From: Strongylocentrotus purpuratus
Lineage: Eukaryota > Echinodermata > Echinoidea > Camarodonta > Strongylocentrotidae
Reading direction: 5' to 3'
Length of the DNA stretch: 64,000 nt
Assembly (NCBI RefSeq): GCF_000002235.5
Contig: NW_022145604.1
Location: 241,097 to 305,096 of the forward strand
Part shown: piece after piece, positions 12,281 through 26,016 of the stretch
Layout of the letters: each line of letters begins with the position of its first letter
How positions within the stretch are numbered: position 1 is the first letter of the stretch
Notes under the pieces: generated by a model
The model's input: the letters and a program-made list of their open reading frames with translations, nothing else
Database searches by the model: none
What the model was told of the DNA's origin: nothing
Translations under genes and position numbers: made by a program

Positions 12281-12960
12281 TTAAATCTTCTGTCATTAAC
12301 TTTGCTGATTACTTTGTTTACAAAGTCAGTCAAGGTCGATCAAAACAGTCCTGTTGATAATGAATTGCACAGATTTAATTGTTCAGTCACATGACTATTT
12401 AGTCATCCATTCATACAGAACAATGGTCATGAGTTCGTGAGAAATCACTCAATCCAAACATGGAATGCTTAACCCTCAATCAAGGTTAATGAAGACAGCC
12501 GATGGTTAGACAATAAGTCAACAAACTTTCATTCATACCATGCCGTGATGTGAGCTTATATAGCTATATTGAGAAGATTTGAAGAAAGAAAACAAAATCT
12601 ATGATCTTAAAAAAAAAACGACCATATAATTAATATTTGTATAGAACACTTTTAATTTAGACCTTTCAAGGAATGCACACAGAATATTAGAAGCCTAGGG
12701 CAGAGCATACACACATGTACATGTACAGGTACTCTAATTAAAATCAGAATATTTGTATGGAAGTATGGAACTTTGCTGATTTGGTCAGAAAATTTCATGC
12801 TGCAAAATAATTGAATTACAGTATACATGTATGCAACTGACAAACCATGGAATTTCCATGACTTGCTGAGCTTTCTTGTTGCAAATTAACATTAACGCTT
12901 TGTGTTACTTTTTTTTTAAACAGTTTCAAAATAGAAAACCATACAAAAACAAATATTTAC

Positions 12961-13098
12961 CATAGTTATGCCTGGCAACAATGGGTAGAGTGCAAGAATA
13001 AGTCCATGCCACACGTAGTGAAGAAGGCTTGCTAAGAAAGTGACTACTAATGCGACAACTATCACACAACCAACGGGTAAGTACTCTATCCAAGACAT
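12961..13098 (-). CDS. Candidate alternative first exon encoding a membrane segment
   Basis: An ATG-initiated frame of 46 codons ends at a donor (ATG|GTAAAT) in phase 0. The peptide starts MSWIEYLPVGCVIVVALVVT and contains a long hydrophobic stretch (about residues 8-28, perhaps a second at 31-41), so it would be a signal anchor or hairpin in the membrane. Phase 0 matches the entry of exon 2 (8184-8343), which would give the ARHGAP-like protein a membrane-anchored N-terminus. It could instead be the first exon of a nested gene, or chance. I do not recognise the peptide family. Confidence 0.38.
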
Positions 13099-16000
13099 TG
13101 GTACACAAAAGAAACTTTAACCCAGTCACAGTTAAATGGTGATGACTTGTCCAAGTGTTTCATTCACAATCTAATCCCTGGTAGTGAGAGGGTTTCACCA
13201 GGATGAAGTTTGAATAATCATCTCTTAATCAATCCTTAGTAAGTCATCAAGTATTTTGATTAGTCACAGATGAAGAGTCACTTTGAAGATAATGCTTGCC
13301 AATCAAACATGTTCATCAAGAAGAAGCCTTGTGAATCTTCAAGTCAGTGATGACCTCAGACTTCTCAAGAGAAGATGTTTAGATGGATTAACTCTGACAA
13401 TCCAGCATCAATAATAGCACACAAAGTGTGTCACACATGGGATTCAAATCTGAAGATTTCCAGCAAATCACAATTGACAATGACTTTAATGCCTCCTTTG
13501 GTACAAGTTGTGATATATTTCTGAATGGACTGAATCAGTTCCTCATCCCTTCAGAGTCAGACATGGTTAGAAAATAGAAATCAGAGTTATGAAGTTGAAC
13601 TTATAATGCATCCAGTAAATATGCTGCAAAGCTCGTTGTTTGACATCCACATCGCATCGTATTTGACAAGATAGTCATGAAGAACAAACATGTATGAGCG
13701 ATGGTTAAGTGATGAATGAAGGAGACTGCTGGTTTAGTATTGCCTCATGTGAACCAAGTCAACATTCTGATGATGATGACAAGGTTCCTAGCTCCATCAA
13801 CTCAGGCTGCAAACAATCAAGTTCAAAGCCAAACTCCAGACAGGTCCAGACTAACCCTAAAGCAATACTAGTTTCCTCCTGAGCTGTTCCTGAACATGTT
13901 CACAGAATAATAAGCTAAGCCATCCGAGAGGTCATAATGTGCACTTCTCATTCAAGTTCTGCATATATGTACACGGAGGTTAATATCATTGAAACACAAT
14001 CACGACACTCCAGTTTCCTGTTTTCCACATGTATGCACTATCTCATTGTGGCTTGATGAGATAAGTGGAATCATGATATGAATCAAGAGTGACGTAATGG
14101 GTCATCGTACATGGACATGGTCACTTCTGGGCCACAGCTGAACTTGCATGCGATATCCTGGTGGTCACTGACGCAACACCGGTACCTCGCAGGATTAAGA
14201 TCATTACTCATAATGATCTTGGTTTCATTTTGAGCTCAGCGAGAACAGATCCGTTCAGATATATCACATTAATGTAAAGGATGAGTATAACCCATGAACA
14301 CAACCCCATGTCACAACAAGGAAGAGTTACAGTGATTCAAGTTCAACCTTGGCAAAGGTAAATTATAGAAATACATGAGCCTCATGTACATGCTTCCTTT
14401 CACTTGTTATATGAGATTTCTAAAGACTGCTAAAGCCATTATCCGGTTACTTGAGACTAGTTTCTATCAGTCTAGATGTCTTAGGGGAGGTGCTACTATC
14501 GACCAAGCATGCAGACATAGATCTCTCTTTATAGTACGAAGAGGAACCACGCTAGGCATGGGTGCAAAGGGGGGCATACAGGGGGGCATACAGGGGTACA
14601 AGAAGGAAAAGATAGTCTACACAAAGAGACTGAAAATGATCCAAGATCCATATCAAATGTTAAAAACAGCAAGTTACATTCAACCAAAAACAATTCAGCC
14701 ATTATATCTGTTGTTTTTTTTTTCATTTAAAAGTGCTTTGAACTACATTGTACGGTTGGCTTCTTTCCAATTAATTTTGATTAAACACTAAAAAGAAAAA
14801 AAATCAAAAACATTTGAAATGTAAGTGGAGCTTTCACTTCTTTTAAATCAATTCTCAACGGAGAAGTTAAGTACATATTTTTTCCAATTCTGGTTATTCA
14901 AATGACTTTATTTTTTTCATTTTTAGTTCATCCAGCCCTCCATTACTTACCTCATGCTATAAACATTTAAATGTTTAAATACCTAAGAATCTTAAAACCC
15001 TTGCCAGAAGTATGGCCTTTAAAAGTTCACTTTGATCAGTAAGCCAAAACTAATCATTCCCAAGACTATCAACAGGAAGAACACTATAATGGGTGATAAC
15101 AGTTGTAGAGATAGTCTCATTTTAACGAACACATTGACAGGGCAACATGAATGATATGACTGTCTGAATCTAATAATGAACATTAATAATGCAAGCATCT
15201 ATCAGGAAATGAATATCAAAAGTAATTTTCAAGGATGTGAAATGAAATAAATGAAGAAATAAAAATGATATCCTGCTCAAATAACAATTTAAATATTTCT
15301 AACATTAGTCTATGAAATAATCCAAATAAATCTTAGAAGATATTTAAATTTAGAAATATGAGGCCATGTGAACGTATGACCAGACTGCTTCTAACACTCA
15401 AAATATGGGCTATTATTTTAGCATCAATTAAAGATATAATGAAATAGCCCCAGACACCCCCCCCCCCCCTACATGTACCTATGTACCTCTGACCATTATT
15501 TAAAAACAAGCTGCCCATCTTCAATTAAAAGGGATTTGATACATTTTGGATGATAGCCAAAATGAATGAGCTTCACATTCATGATTAATAAGGCTACCTA
15601 TTCATGTAGCTTGACTGACACGCAATAGTATTGTGCCTATAGCCTTGCTAATTATCAATAGACGGAAGTGTATAATTAATAGTCATCAATCTTCAACTGT
15701 GATGGGGCGCCTAGATGAAGATCATGTTGTATTTACATGGACAACATACAACATTAGATAATAACAACATTAAATTCTATCAGTCTTTTTACAATAAATT
15801 AAAAAAATTAAGTTTGTATTTCTAGACTAGTTGGCTGGAGAATGAAAGAGGACCATCTCCTAGCTTTGATATCTCTGTAGTAAAGTAATTGGGGAAATCC
15901 TGACCATGCAGGTTTGAATTAAAGCCTCTCCACATGAACAAGACTCAATGCCAAGGATCAAAGAGACCATGATGATAGTGACTGGGATCATTCCTTTATG

Positions 16001-17482
16001 ACTACGTAATGTGCATTAAAAGAGAAACATGAAGTCTTGACTAATGTGAGCAGGGCATTCTTCAATGATAATATGCGGAGAGAATTCTTAAAAAAGAGAG
16101 GGCGCTGTTCAATCAAAATACCATAGACAAATCTACAAGGAAGATCCTGAGCTGTACATGTACTTTTAAGGTCACTGTAATCAATTCAATTTCTTGTCAA
16201 TAATACAACCATACTCCTATAACAAAAACAGATAGTATCATACACATACTGTACATCCATCATCTACCTTTTACCTTTCAATGTTCCTTCTTTATACTTC
16301 GTTGTACAATGTAAAACTGTGTTCATGTTTCACTTGTACAGACAGCTAAAACCTGCAATTTATCTTTAACGGCATTTGGAAACAAAAGCTAATCTACATG
16401 TACTTCCAACAACTTTGTCACATACATTATGTCTCTACCTCATCTTAAGAGGAACTCGGTAACATTGTTGAAGATTGATGAAAAAAATTGCTTAATTTTT
16501 GTATAAAATATTACTTACTATATTCATTCTACTATACTAACCCTCTGACATGCAAAAAATCCTGAACAAATTCTCAAACCACAAAGATATCTATGGTTTT
16601 CTTTGAAGGCTTCGATGTGAGGCACCCTCTAACAGTGATTAACAGTAAATTCTCCCAACCATTTTTGAATTTTCCCAACCGTTTTTCCATGAGAAAAATA
16701 CATAAAACAGGCTATAAAAATCTGTCAACACTTAACTGTCTGGAGTGGAATGTAGAGCCATTTTATTGCTTTGTGACGATTTACATTCACCTAAAATGTA
16801 ACTAAATTGTCCTTGTCTTGATGCTGAACAGGCTTTGACAAGTAGCAGAATAGAAGTAGAATATAGTTGGGAGAATTAAGGAACCGATCAGATCAGTTTT
16901 TCCCAATTTGTACCATGAATAATGATCCGTTTTCACTCAAATTTTCAGATTATCTCTAATTGTACATCTAGCATTGAAGTCACTACCTTAGCACCACTAT
17001 CTCTCATCTGAACAATGTTACAAAGTCCCTTTAACGTAAGTCTAAAGTCCCGTCCAATCCATGTCCTATATATTCTGATACTTCACTTTCCATCAAATAC
17101 CAGGCATAGCATGATATTAATTAATAAATTAAGTTTCAAAACTATTGCATGACATGAACTTGTACTGTATGTGCATTGTGAAATGTGAAATGGGTGTGTT
17201 GCCTCTATACACGTACTCTAATGGCCGAGGGTACATGTAATTTATCAACAGGATGTGGATAATAATTAGTATCGACCATTGATATTATTTAATCTTCCGT
17301 TCTTAGTGCCAACAATATCCCACTATTTCATCCAAATTAATCATCAACCTTGGCTGAATGGCTCATACATCGATGTAAAATACATATTACACATTCAGCT
17401 CTCAAAAATCTTTGATTTGTCACATTTTACATAAAACATCCTTTTTTCCTACATTGTGTAAAATATCACCTAATAAACCTAT
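13099..17482. other. Intron, mostly unremarkable
   Basis: Noncoding AT-rich DNA with poly-C runs at 15459-15469 and small direct repeats such as the doubled GGGGGGCATACA near 14571-14592. The frame at 14375-14791 has no domain resemblance and reads through simple sequence. If the exon at 12961-13098 is real, its promoter would lie in the first kilobase of this stretch, but no clear TATA box or initiator was identified. Confidence 0.45.
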
Positions 17483-17624
17483 CAGGGAAAAAAATATTTA
17501 CAAAATTGGGGGGCTACGTTTCAAACTATATGCGTAGTTTGGGGGGCTCTTTTATGACTTTCAGAGGCTCTTTTTTGCCTTTAGGGCGTGAATTCGCCCC
17601 GAGCCCCAGTGCATTTTTTCCCTG
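17483..17624. mobile_element. hAT-like MITE (142 bp)
   Basis: Termini CAGGGAAAAAAATATTTAC and GTGCATTTTTTCCCTG. The 8-bp flanks AAACCTAT (17475-17482) and ACACCTAT (17625-17632) match at 7 of 8 positions, as expected for hAT. The interior is rich in GGGGGCTCTTTT. A relative with the same ends lies at 28452-28619. Confidence 0.82.
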
Positions 17625-17789
17625 ACACCTATTATCTACTATACATAAACATAATTTTTTTGAGACCTGCTGATTTTACTGACACAAAACCGATAGAACG
17701 GTCATAATAATTTGTATTCATTCCAACTATTCACGCTCTATTGTACACATACTGTACATGTATATCAGTTTATTATTGTATTATACTAA

Positions 17790-18169
17790 GGGCGTGTTTA
17801 TGCTTAACTTTTTCTGGCCAGAATCATGCATCTGTTACGCGTTTAGTTTAAAACACGGTTGCGTCCATGCTCACTTTTGTAGAATCACCGAAAAACGGCG
17901 ATCGTAAACTCACAAAAAGATGAGTTTACAATTTGTAAACGCGTTTAAATGGGGTCAACGCACTGACCTCTAGTGGGTCTACGTAGCATGCACAGTGCAG
18001 GTTGCGAATCCAGCTGCAAGGCCAATTACGGCCACACAGGGAGAATTACCTGGAAGAGCCAGAGAAGTGAGCACAAACAGTACACCGTGGAACTGCGATT
18101 ACGATGAGCTTTTACGATGAGCGTTACAAATCGCTCATTCTACCTTTAAAATCAAGCATAAACGCAGCC
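17790..18169 (-). mobile_element. Harbinger-like MITE, copy 2 (380 bp)
   Basis: Same family as 7607-7978 but inverted. Shared blocks include TACGCGTTTAGTTTAAAACA, GGGGTCAACGCACTGACCTC and CTAGTGGGTCTACGTAGCAT. It is flanked by TAA at 17787-17789 and 18170-18172. The termini are more decayed than in copy 1 (GGGCGTGTTTATGCTT and AAGCATAAACGCAGCC). Confidence 0.87.
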
Positions 18170-19039
18170 TAATTGATGCATGGATGATATTCCATAGTAA
18201 AATCAGGTGCACTGTCTTCCATTGTACTAGTGTAAAGGTCAATTCATGCATCTTAACAATGTGAGTCAAAGTTCATTCACCCTATACATGACTGACTGAC
18301 TGACTGACAGGATACTGGGTGTGGATCTGATACAGTGACTGAGTGATAAAGCTAAACCATGTGTAACTCATAACAGCTACTGTAGTTCCCTGGCTTGAGC
18401 AAGGTTGCTCATTATCCAATCACTATCAAACTCAATAAACACACTAAATTATCAAAGCCTCTGGGATCATACAGTTTGCCCTCATAATATAGATCTGTAA
18501 CTTCCAGCTCGAGATATTTAAGAGCCAAAGCAAAATATATTTAGGACACAGATTTCAGAAGTAATCACATAATTCTTCCTTTAAACAAAATGAATTTCTG
18601 TATCTCACATGTACTTTTATGCAAAAGTCATCGGTTAAAAGTGTAAACAAACAAACATGTACATAACAATGTCATCAATGTTACATATTGCTATATTGCT
18701 AATAGATTTTATAATAAAATGATTTGTTGCAAATCAAAACAAATAATTGTTGAATTTCGACATTATGTGCAATTTGAATGGATTTAATAGAAAGTTGTTA
18801 TTCAACTTCAGATCGAAAGCTTATGAACATTTGTTTTCTTTAGTGGAGATTCTTTCTCTTCCAAACATGTTAGGCCCTTTAAAATGTGTATTCAAACTGC
18901 TACCACAATCAATGCACCGGTTATACTATCCCTAGTAGGCCACCAATGTCTATCTTCAATTCATTCTACATGTATTCATATAAGTATTCAATAATCAATA
19001 ACAAATACATCTAACCAACAGAATGTTTTAAATCATTAC

Positions 19040-19171
19040 CTGTTCTCTCCTTAACGAGGGAGCCCAGCTGCTCAAATACATCATGTAATATTCCATGCTA
19101 TCCAGCAATGCTACTTCCGCACTCCCCATACTGCTTTTCAGCACACAATCATAACTTCGGATGAAGTTCAT
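19040..19171 (-). CDS. Candidate alternative first exon, 44 codons
   Basis: An ATG frame ends at the donor GAACAG|GTAATG in phase 0, matching the entry phase of exon 2 (8184-8343). The peptide begins MNFIRSYDCVLKSSMGSAEV and ends WAPSLRREQ. It is soluble-looking, with Cys, Asp/Glu and aromatic residues, and has less AT-biased composition than the surrounding intron. I do not recognise it. ARHGAP21/23 genes in vertebrates do have different N-terminal ends before the PDZ domain, so an alternative start is plausible. A separate gene or chance remain possible. Confidence 0.42.
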
Positions 19172-22100
19172 GTTTACAAATAATACAATGTAGCGATCAA
19201 TTTAGAGATCAAACTACTCAAGAAGTATTTTAAAGCGCAAGTTACTTCAGCAAGTAATCTTTCCATGATAAAACCTGGTGGGAACAATGCGGGATATAAT
19301 ACCCATATCTCTAGATGGTTGGATGCACTCGAGTGAAGTTGATGAATGAGCAGACAAACTGGTCTTTGTTTAGATAAATCAATTTGTACAGTATGATGGC
19401 AATGATCTGATATTTGCTTGACTGTGTTCCACGAGTCTGGATCCGCATTCTAAGCCGATCTTGGCATGCCAATCAAAAAAGCTGACATATTTTATTGGTT
19501 TGACCCTCTATATGAACTATTTCAAGATGTGTTACAAGGCTAAACCAAGGAAGTCTCCCCCTTTCATATCTAATGAAAGAATGAATATTTACATAAATTT
19601 CTCAATATAATAATATGTTAAAATCTGAACAGATCATTGATAATATTCACAGTATATTTTTATTGATTTGAAATTGCTCATTGAAATCAATCATTTTTAC
19701 AATGGCATTGGTCATTATTCTTTACTTATTTTCTGTTATATGTTACTATGTACATGGTTTGAGTAACAAGGTCAAGTTTAACCAGTCATAATAAATCAAA
19801 ACAAACCTTTATACCATTTTTTTTTCCTTTACTGGGAACTACTACATACAAGTTTTTATAAACTTTTTTGTAGTTTCTGTTTTTTCTCTTACTATATATA
19901 TTTGCCATTCTTGTATATATTATAATATTGTTTTTATGTTTGAGAAAAATTAATAAACTAAACTGAACTGAACTGAACTGAACACACTCAAGTAAAAGTA
20001 TCAAGAAGTTAGTGTACTGAAATGCAATGATGCAAGCATTTATAGCATGCCCTTCTGTCCCTTAACAATATGCCATTTTCTTGTATAAAGTATAAGTTTT
20101 ACTTTTAATATGTCTATATTTTTGTCTTCCTATTTCAGCAGAGCGTAAGTTCCTGTGTGGTTTATAAAGGGGTATGAAGAGGGTAGGAAGGGGGTAAGGA
20201 AGGGGCTAGGGCCAGTAGGGTAGTGATAGGATGATATGGTCAGATAGAATGCCTAGACGTCACCCTTCCTCTTGAAGAAAGAGATTTCAATTCAGGCTCT
20301 CAATATTGTACGTAGTGCACCTGCAGTTATTATAGGACATACATGCAGAGTAAAAAGTAATTTTATTTAGCACTATCCTTTTGTTTTTAATAATAACAAA
20401 TATAAGATTCCACAAACGAGCCTTGACTAGGGCATCCATCTTGCATGTTCATAATCAATATATTTTGGCATCAATATATTTTGGCATCAAAATGTTGTCA
20501 ATTTCATAAGTGGTTCTAATTCACAGGTTGTGTGGAATGTGTGACATCATTTAATCAAAATATTGAATTTTTCAGCTTCTGAACTTTCCTCTTTTTTTAA
20601 TGCCTATCAAAAACAACCAGCAATAGTACATTACATAATATTACAAAAGTTGGTTTTAAAATTTCATTATCATGCTTCCTATTTCTTTGAAGGTTGAAAA
20701 TTTGACAAGGTCTTTAATACCGGTATCTCTTGATGTACAAGTAGGTTCATCAATTTTTCTTTACTTTAGTAACTTTTTGTCAACTTAACACCCACTATAT
20801 TCCATAAGATGTCACACACAGGTATTTCAAAAAGTGAGAAGAGAATCACATGCATATTATGACAGCTATTACATGTATGTCTTTACATGTACGTAGGTGT
20901 ATGGTGTAGATTTCACAGACAGTTTTGAGAAGCTGAGTCACAGGTTAACTCTATCAGACTTTTCAAACTCATTTATCCAATGATGTGTCAATAGCCACGT
21001 TCACACTTCAGAATCTTCTGGAACTTAGTTTCCTATAAGATAGGCAATGGAAGGTTCCTACATTATCAATTCACACTACTCAATCTTCAAGAATATTCAC
21101 AATCCAGGCAATACAGCTGAGGTCTGCAAATTGTAAAGACCACTTTTGATCCATTTGCATGAGCTGACGATGGTTCCCAAGCTGCCATACATTGTACATA
21201 TTCTTGCTGAAATATCTTTGCTAGCTTTCACATAAAATAAATGAATGTCATCAGAATGTACCAGGGAACCAAATAAATTCAATCAGACATGTAGGAATAT
21301 TCCCTTGAATTGTGAAGTATTTGTGTTCCATAATCGAGTTCTCAAATTAAGTTGCAGTAAGGACGCCTCTTATAATCTTATTTTGTTCTGGCCAACAAAT
21401 CTGTATTTGGCATCTCTCTCAATCCTTAACCCATACACCCACCTCATATGACATCATTGCTTAAATTCAATTAAAGGGCTTAGGATCAAAGGGGGAGGGG
21501 TAGAAGTTGGGGGGGGGGGGGGTAAAGAGTTTCATGTACATTGTACAGGCTGTGAAAGAGAGAGGGGGTAGAGCTGAAGCAAGTAAGCAAAACTAAATTA
21601 AACAGAACCAAATCCTCCCTGATTTTACATTCTCAGCAATAATTCACATTGTAACATGATCAATGTTGGTGGATGAGTCAAATTAAATTCATAATCAAGA
21701 CATTTTCAAATTGCTAAAGATCCCTATCTGCAGATAATAATACAAATACTTGCATAGATCTACATGTACATGAACATGTCTAGATGTCAATTGACATGTA
21801 TAAAAAAAAGAAGAAACAAAACAATCCCATATCTTTGATCTGATGGCTAATTTTGTCTCAATACTGTTTAAAGTCAAATTAATTATACCACAAAGAGAAA
21901 TCCTGAACTAGTCTGGCCTGGCCTGTACAGAACTACAGATGGCGATATTTCACTTCATTCATTAATTGCAGTGAACACTATGACCTGACATACATTGTAC
22001 ATGCATCATCATTCTAATACATGGTATCACAATGTAAAGCTCTGCTAATTATGAGTTAGGACCATTTTGCATAAAAACATCAAGTTCAGACATCGATATG

Positions 22101-22820
22101 TACATGTACAGTATGAAAGTGTACATGTACATTACATGTATCTCCTAACACTGATCACATTTTTTTATACACCGTTGGTCCAATACAATAAATAACCCAA
22201 TAGTGGTCCTTGGCATTTCCATTTTATTATTATTTGTTGAGAAAGAAGTCTCCATGTACATCATGTACAGTCATGATTTGTAAAAATTATTCTCTTATCC
22301 ACAGAAGCTTTTTAATTTTTCTTGTTGATACACTTATAAGGCAAGATTTTAAAAGGAGAGGGGCAGTACTCTGTATCTTTCAAGCTCTTTTCAATACCCT
22401 TCATCTCCTGTACATGTATATCATTATCTTCCCCTTGACTTGGACAGTTGGACCGTTAGCTACCGAACAGCATGAGAGTAAGGCCTTTGTCTTCTAACAG
22501 CGCCCTAATGAGACGACCATACAGCAGTTTGTCACATCGAGTCACATTAATGCTAATGAAGTTTGGCATGTTCCCAACACATTAATTTAGCCCCATGCTC
22601 CAGGGGCCGGCTGTATCTAAACTCAAAGGTTACTTCATGATGAGCACATTCTCATAACAGTTATGTCTCTAGTGGATGATGTGCTTAATGTGTTACACAT
22701 GACAGCGTTTGTGCATACAAATTGTCTGCTATTAGATGTACATTATAACAGCATGTTTTACTAACATATTGCTTCATATTCATTAATGTCCCCTCATTGA
22801 GCAGGCCAGCAGGGGCTATA
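19172..22820. other. Intron with a possible LINE tail
   Basis: No gene recognised. It contains a repeat tail near 19.98 kb, a short doublet AATATATTTTGGCATC at about 20457-20488, and a poly-G run at 21511-21522. The remaining open frames look random. Confidence 0.5.
19880..19982 (+). repeat. Possible 3' end of a non-LTR retrotransposon (CR1/L2-like tail)
   Basis: AT-rich 3' UTR-like sequence ends AATTAATAAACTAAAC and then four units of TGAAC. Short tandem pentamer tails of this sort are usual at CR1/L2-type LINE 3' ends. No reverse transcriptase frame lies upstream. Confidence 0.4.
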
Positions 22821-22927
22821 CATTTCGTCGCTGTTTTCACGAAGTGACGGTAGTGAAAAAAAATTGCATTCACTTTGCGTTACGATTTTCCTCACTACCG
22901 TCACTTCGTGAAAATAGGGACGATTTG
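22821..22927 (+). mobile_element. Short palindromic MITE, copy 1 (107 bp)
   Basis: Inverted repeats CGAAGTGACGGTAGTGA and TCACTACCGTCACTTCG surround a short loop that contains TTGCGTTACGATTTTCC. TA lies at both ends. Three copies occur in this window. Confidence 0.82.
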
Positions 22928-23061
22928 TAGTAATAAACTATTATATTCGGCCAGAATTTATTATACTTCACTTGTTCACTACCGAGTATCAGCACACTCA
23001 TCATTTTCTGGAAGTCCAGAGTCACAATTGCCAAGGACCACTGACCAGTTTCTCTCTCATT

Positions 23062-23110
23062 TTTCTGCTTCTATTAAAACCAACATAATATTAGGGTCGT
23101 TTTCCCCTTT
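23062..23110 (+). mobile_element. Solitary end of the 29197-29662 TTAA-target family
   Basis: CTGCTTCTATTAAAACCAAC is shared with the right end of the element at 29197-29662, followed by a CCCCTTTAA terminus. No partner end is obvious to the left, so it is a fragment or a strongly diverged copy. Confidence 0.55.
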
Positions 23111-23168
23111 AATGGTATCAAGCTCTGTATTCAATGCATTAAATTAAATGACACAGGGTTTTGAGGTA

Positions 23169-23276
23169 CAATTCGTCACTGTTTTCACGAAGTGACGGTA
23201 GTAAAAAAAAAATTGCATTCACTTTGCGTTACGATTTTCCTCACTACTGTCACTTCGTGAAAATAGGGACGGTTTG
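23169..23276 (+). mobile_element. Short palindromic MITE, copy 2 (108 bp)
   Basis: Same family and orientation as 22821-22927, with 17-bp inverted repeats around the same loop. The downstream flank GTAGTAATAAACTA is also shared with copy 1. Either the two copies arose by local duplication or the element extends a little further than drawn. Confidence 0.8.
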
Positions 23277-25353
23277 TAGTAATAAACTACAAAATATGCT
23301 GTTGTCAGAAGGAGCATCTTTCAGCATAAACACATCAATAACCAAAAAATATTTTCATTTTGTATTTTCCATCATATCTTTCTTTAATCGCAACAAGAGA
23401 ATGATATAAATTTATTCATAGAATACAGTAATAATGTAGTGATACACTTTCAGAAAATGAGAGTAAATTGAGGTGGACTGTCTCAATCAACCCTAGATCA
23501 TTCTGGCCAGTGTTTATCATCTTAATCTGCCCACGTCAAGGGAAACATCAATCTCAAGATATTCCTCTCTCACTTGGCCCCAGACTCTACCAACTTCCCT
23601 CAGACTCAGAGTGTGTTCACTATCTCCACAGAACAGATTTATAGCAAATGTGTCTTCCCTCCATCCAACACTCACAAGGGCAATGTTCACACACACACTC
23701 ACAAGGGCAGTGTTCACACTCACAGGGGCAGTGTTCACACAATAGGTTTAACCTTTATCATTATTAAGAGTGGAAGGGGACATATATCACAAGAATACTG
23801 TGAAAGTTTGAATCAAAGACAATAGAGTTAGAATATTCAGAATTTTAAAAAGTTAATAATTAATTAAGGAAATCTCCTGTTGGCAATTTGTTCATACATG
23901 TATGCAATTTTATGTAGACTCCTCAGAGCATGAAGGATATTGATAAAGTTTACCACATCCTAGCTCTGAGCAGAGATGGGTAGACAACGTCTTCAGCTCC
24001 ATCGATTCTCCTGCTCATACATAAAAATTCAAAGTATTATAATGTTTTTTCTTCTTCTTCATATATTGCTTTATGTCTATCCATTTGTATCTTGAGCAAA
24101 GACACAGTAGAGAGGATTTACAGGGAGAAATATGAAAATTATGATGTTTTAACGAACAGCCGGCCTACATTGTACATGACGGTCTTCCATGGCAACACTA
24201 AACTGTACACTAAATGTACTGTCTGTCCATGAGCATGTATTTACATGTACTCAATCACCCAAATTTGCTAATTTCCATTTTTTTGTTCATGTAAGAACTC
24301 CATGTATGAACACAGCTGTATTGACACTGTGATGGATTTAAACTTATCAAGGAATCATCCTCATTCTCCTAGGCAGAAAGTGTTCCGTCTGAGGAATAAT
24401 CCGTTTGTAAGCGTTTAATTGGCGGCAGACTTCCTACAAACTATATAAATAGCATACATGTGGACATTAAGACTAGATATATTCTGATAATACTACAAAT
24501 CAAGCCTACAGTAATTGTAAACATCTTCATGCATGTACAACTGTACATGTATATCATCTTCTTAAATCACCCATTTATTCATGCATGTACAGTGTACATG
24601 TTCATGTTGATTAATTGGAAATAAAGTACTTGGCAAAATATTCTCATCTGTTTCTCTTGCAGGGGTGGGGCACAATTCAAAATAAAAAGAAAGAAAGAAG
24701 TTGGAATAACGGAGTACAAGCCAAGATTTTGCAGTGAAAGCCATACATGAACAAGTAGAGGCCCCTCTCACCCGTCTCTGCAATATTAAAGAAGAGCGAG
24801 GCTCCCTATTGTAGTGCATGCATAGATGGGCACAGAGGGACTTTTAATGCTTCATTAAATATGATAATAACTATGGAGTCAATGAATACTCGGGACAGAC
24901 AGTTACACATTGAAGCCATGCTACAATAGAGGAATATTACACAGTGATCCCAAAGAATTTTTTCTTTTTATACTTGTACTGGTATGTTTAACAATAGATG
25001 TACCAGTAGTGTGTATTTCATTCCCAACTTGATATACATGTAGTGACAACTGTGACATACATGTATTTATCATTCCTCTAAAATGTGCTAAAGCTTAAAT
25101 GATAGATTTCCAATTAACATTTTTCCTTTTGTCTCTTTGATAGGAGATCAATATAAGCAGGTCAGTGTATACATAATTTGTATCAATGGTATCCTTTCTC
25201 TATTGAAACTACAATGTATAGGCCTGATGCTTATTATGTACCCTTGAGTATAAAGGATTATCTAACTGATCAATCTTCATAATCTAATTGAGTCCTTCAA
25301 GAAAATGTGGTGTACATTGTCTCGTTGCTTATCTATTACGAGCGTTATTAGCC
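23277..25353. other. Intron, no gene recognised
   Basis: Noncoding. It includes a small doublet of the type CACAAGGGCAGTGTTCACAC at 23680-23740, which gives rise to a spurious His/Thr-rich frame. TACATGTA words are frequent. Confidence 0.5.
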
Positions 25354-26016
25354 CAGGCCTTCTCAACTGGCGGCGCACGCGCCACTTGTGGCACTTGCGA
25401 TCTGTCGGAGTGGCGCGCGACTGTCGCAACAACAAAACAAAAAACAGAAAGAAAGAAAATATATATTTTAGAATTAAATACTCAGCTAAATCAAGAAGTT
25501 GCAGTCGAATTTGAGCCAAAAATACCTGCTTAAGAAACAGGAAGAAAGGGGAATTTATTGTTTTTAACCATTTTATACAAATCTAAACCTAAGGTCTAAA
25601 CAACAATTAGCTAACGATGGGATACCAATTTTAACATTGCCAATCTCTGGAAACATGTTGTTTTTGTTTGTTTGATTTTCACTTTATTTTGACATTTCCC
25701 GTGTTTATTGCACACAAAAAACTACATATAAATATACCTCCAGTGTAATTGTACCCAGGAATTGTACTAATTTTGTTCACATCAATATGGAATTATGCTC
25801 GATTATATTGTGGAATGAAATGGTGCTAAAAATGCCCCATTTGGGCCTTTAGAAAGCCCTAAATCCACCAGCTTCAGGGGGCTCTGCCCCTGGACCCCAC
25901 CCATTTTCGGCTCAGTCGCTACGCTCATTCACAGCACAGTCAATCATATAGGGTGGCACTTCAACTACAAAATATTTTCGTTTTGGCACTCCTAATAAAC
26001 TAGTTGAGAAGGCCTG
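25354..26016. mobile_element. hAT-like nonautonomous element (663 bp)
   Basis: Termini CAGGCCTTCTCAACTGGC and TAGTTGAGAAGGCCTG form a hAT-style inverted repeat. The 8-bp flanks (TATTAGCC and GTGTAGCC) agree at 5 of 8 positions, so this is an old insertion. The start is GC-rich (GGCGGCGCACGCGCCACT). Near the right end, the block GGGGGCTCTGCCCCTGGACC resembles, on the other strand, the repeat units at 53.5-56.4 kb. No transposase is readable. Confidence 0.75.

Noticed and set aside
14375-14791. 138-codon plus-strand frame
   Set aside because: No recognisable domain, runs across poly-G/T stretches, no splice or promoter context.
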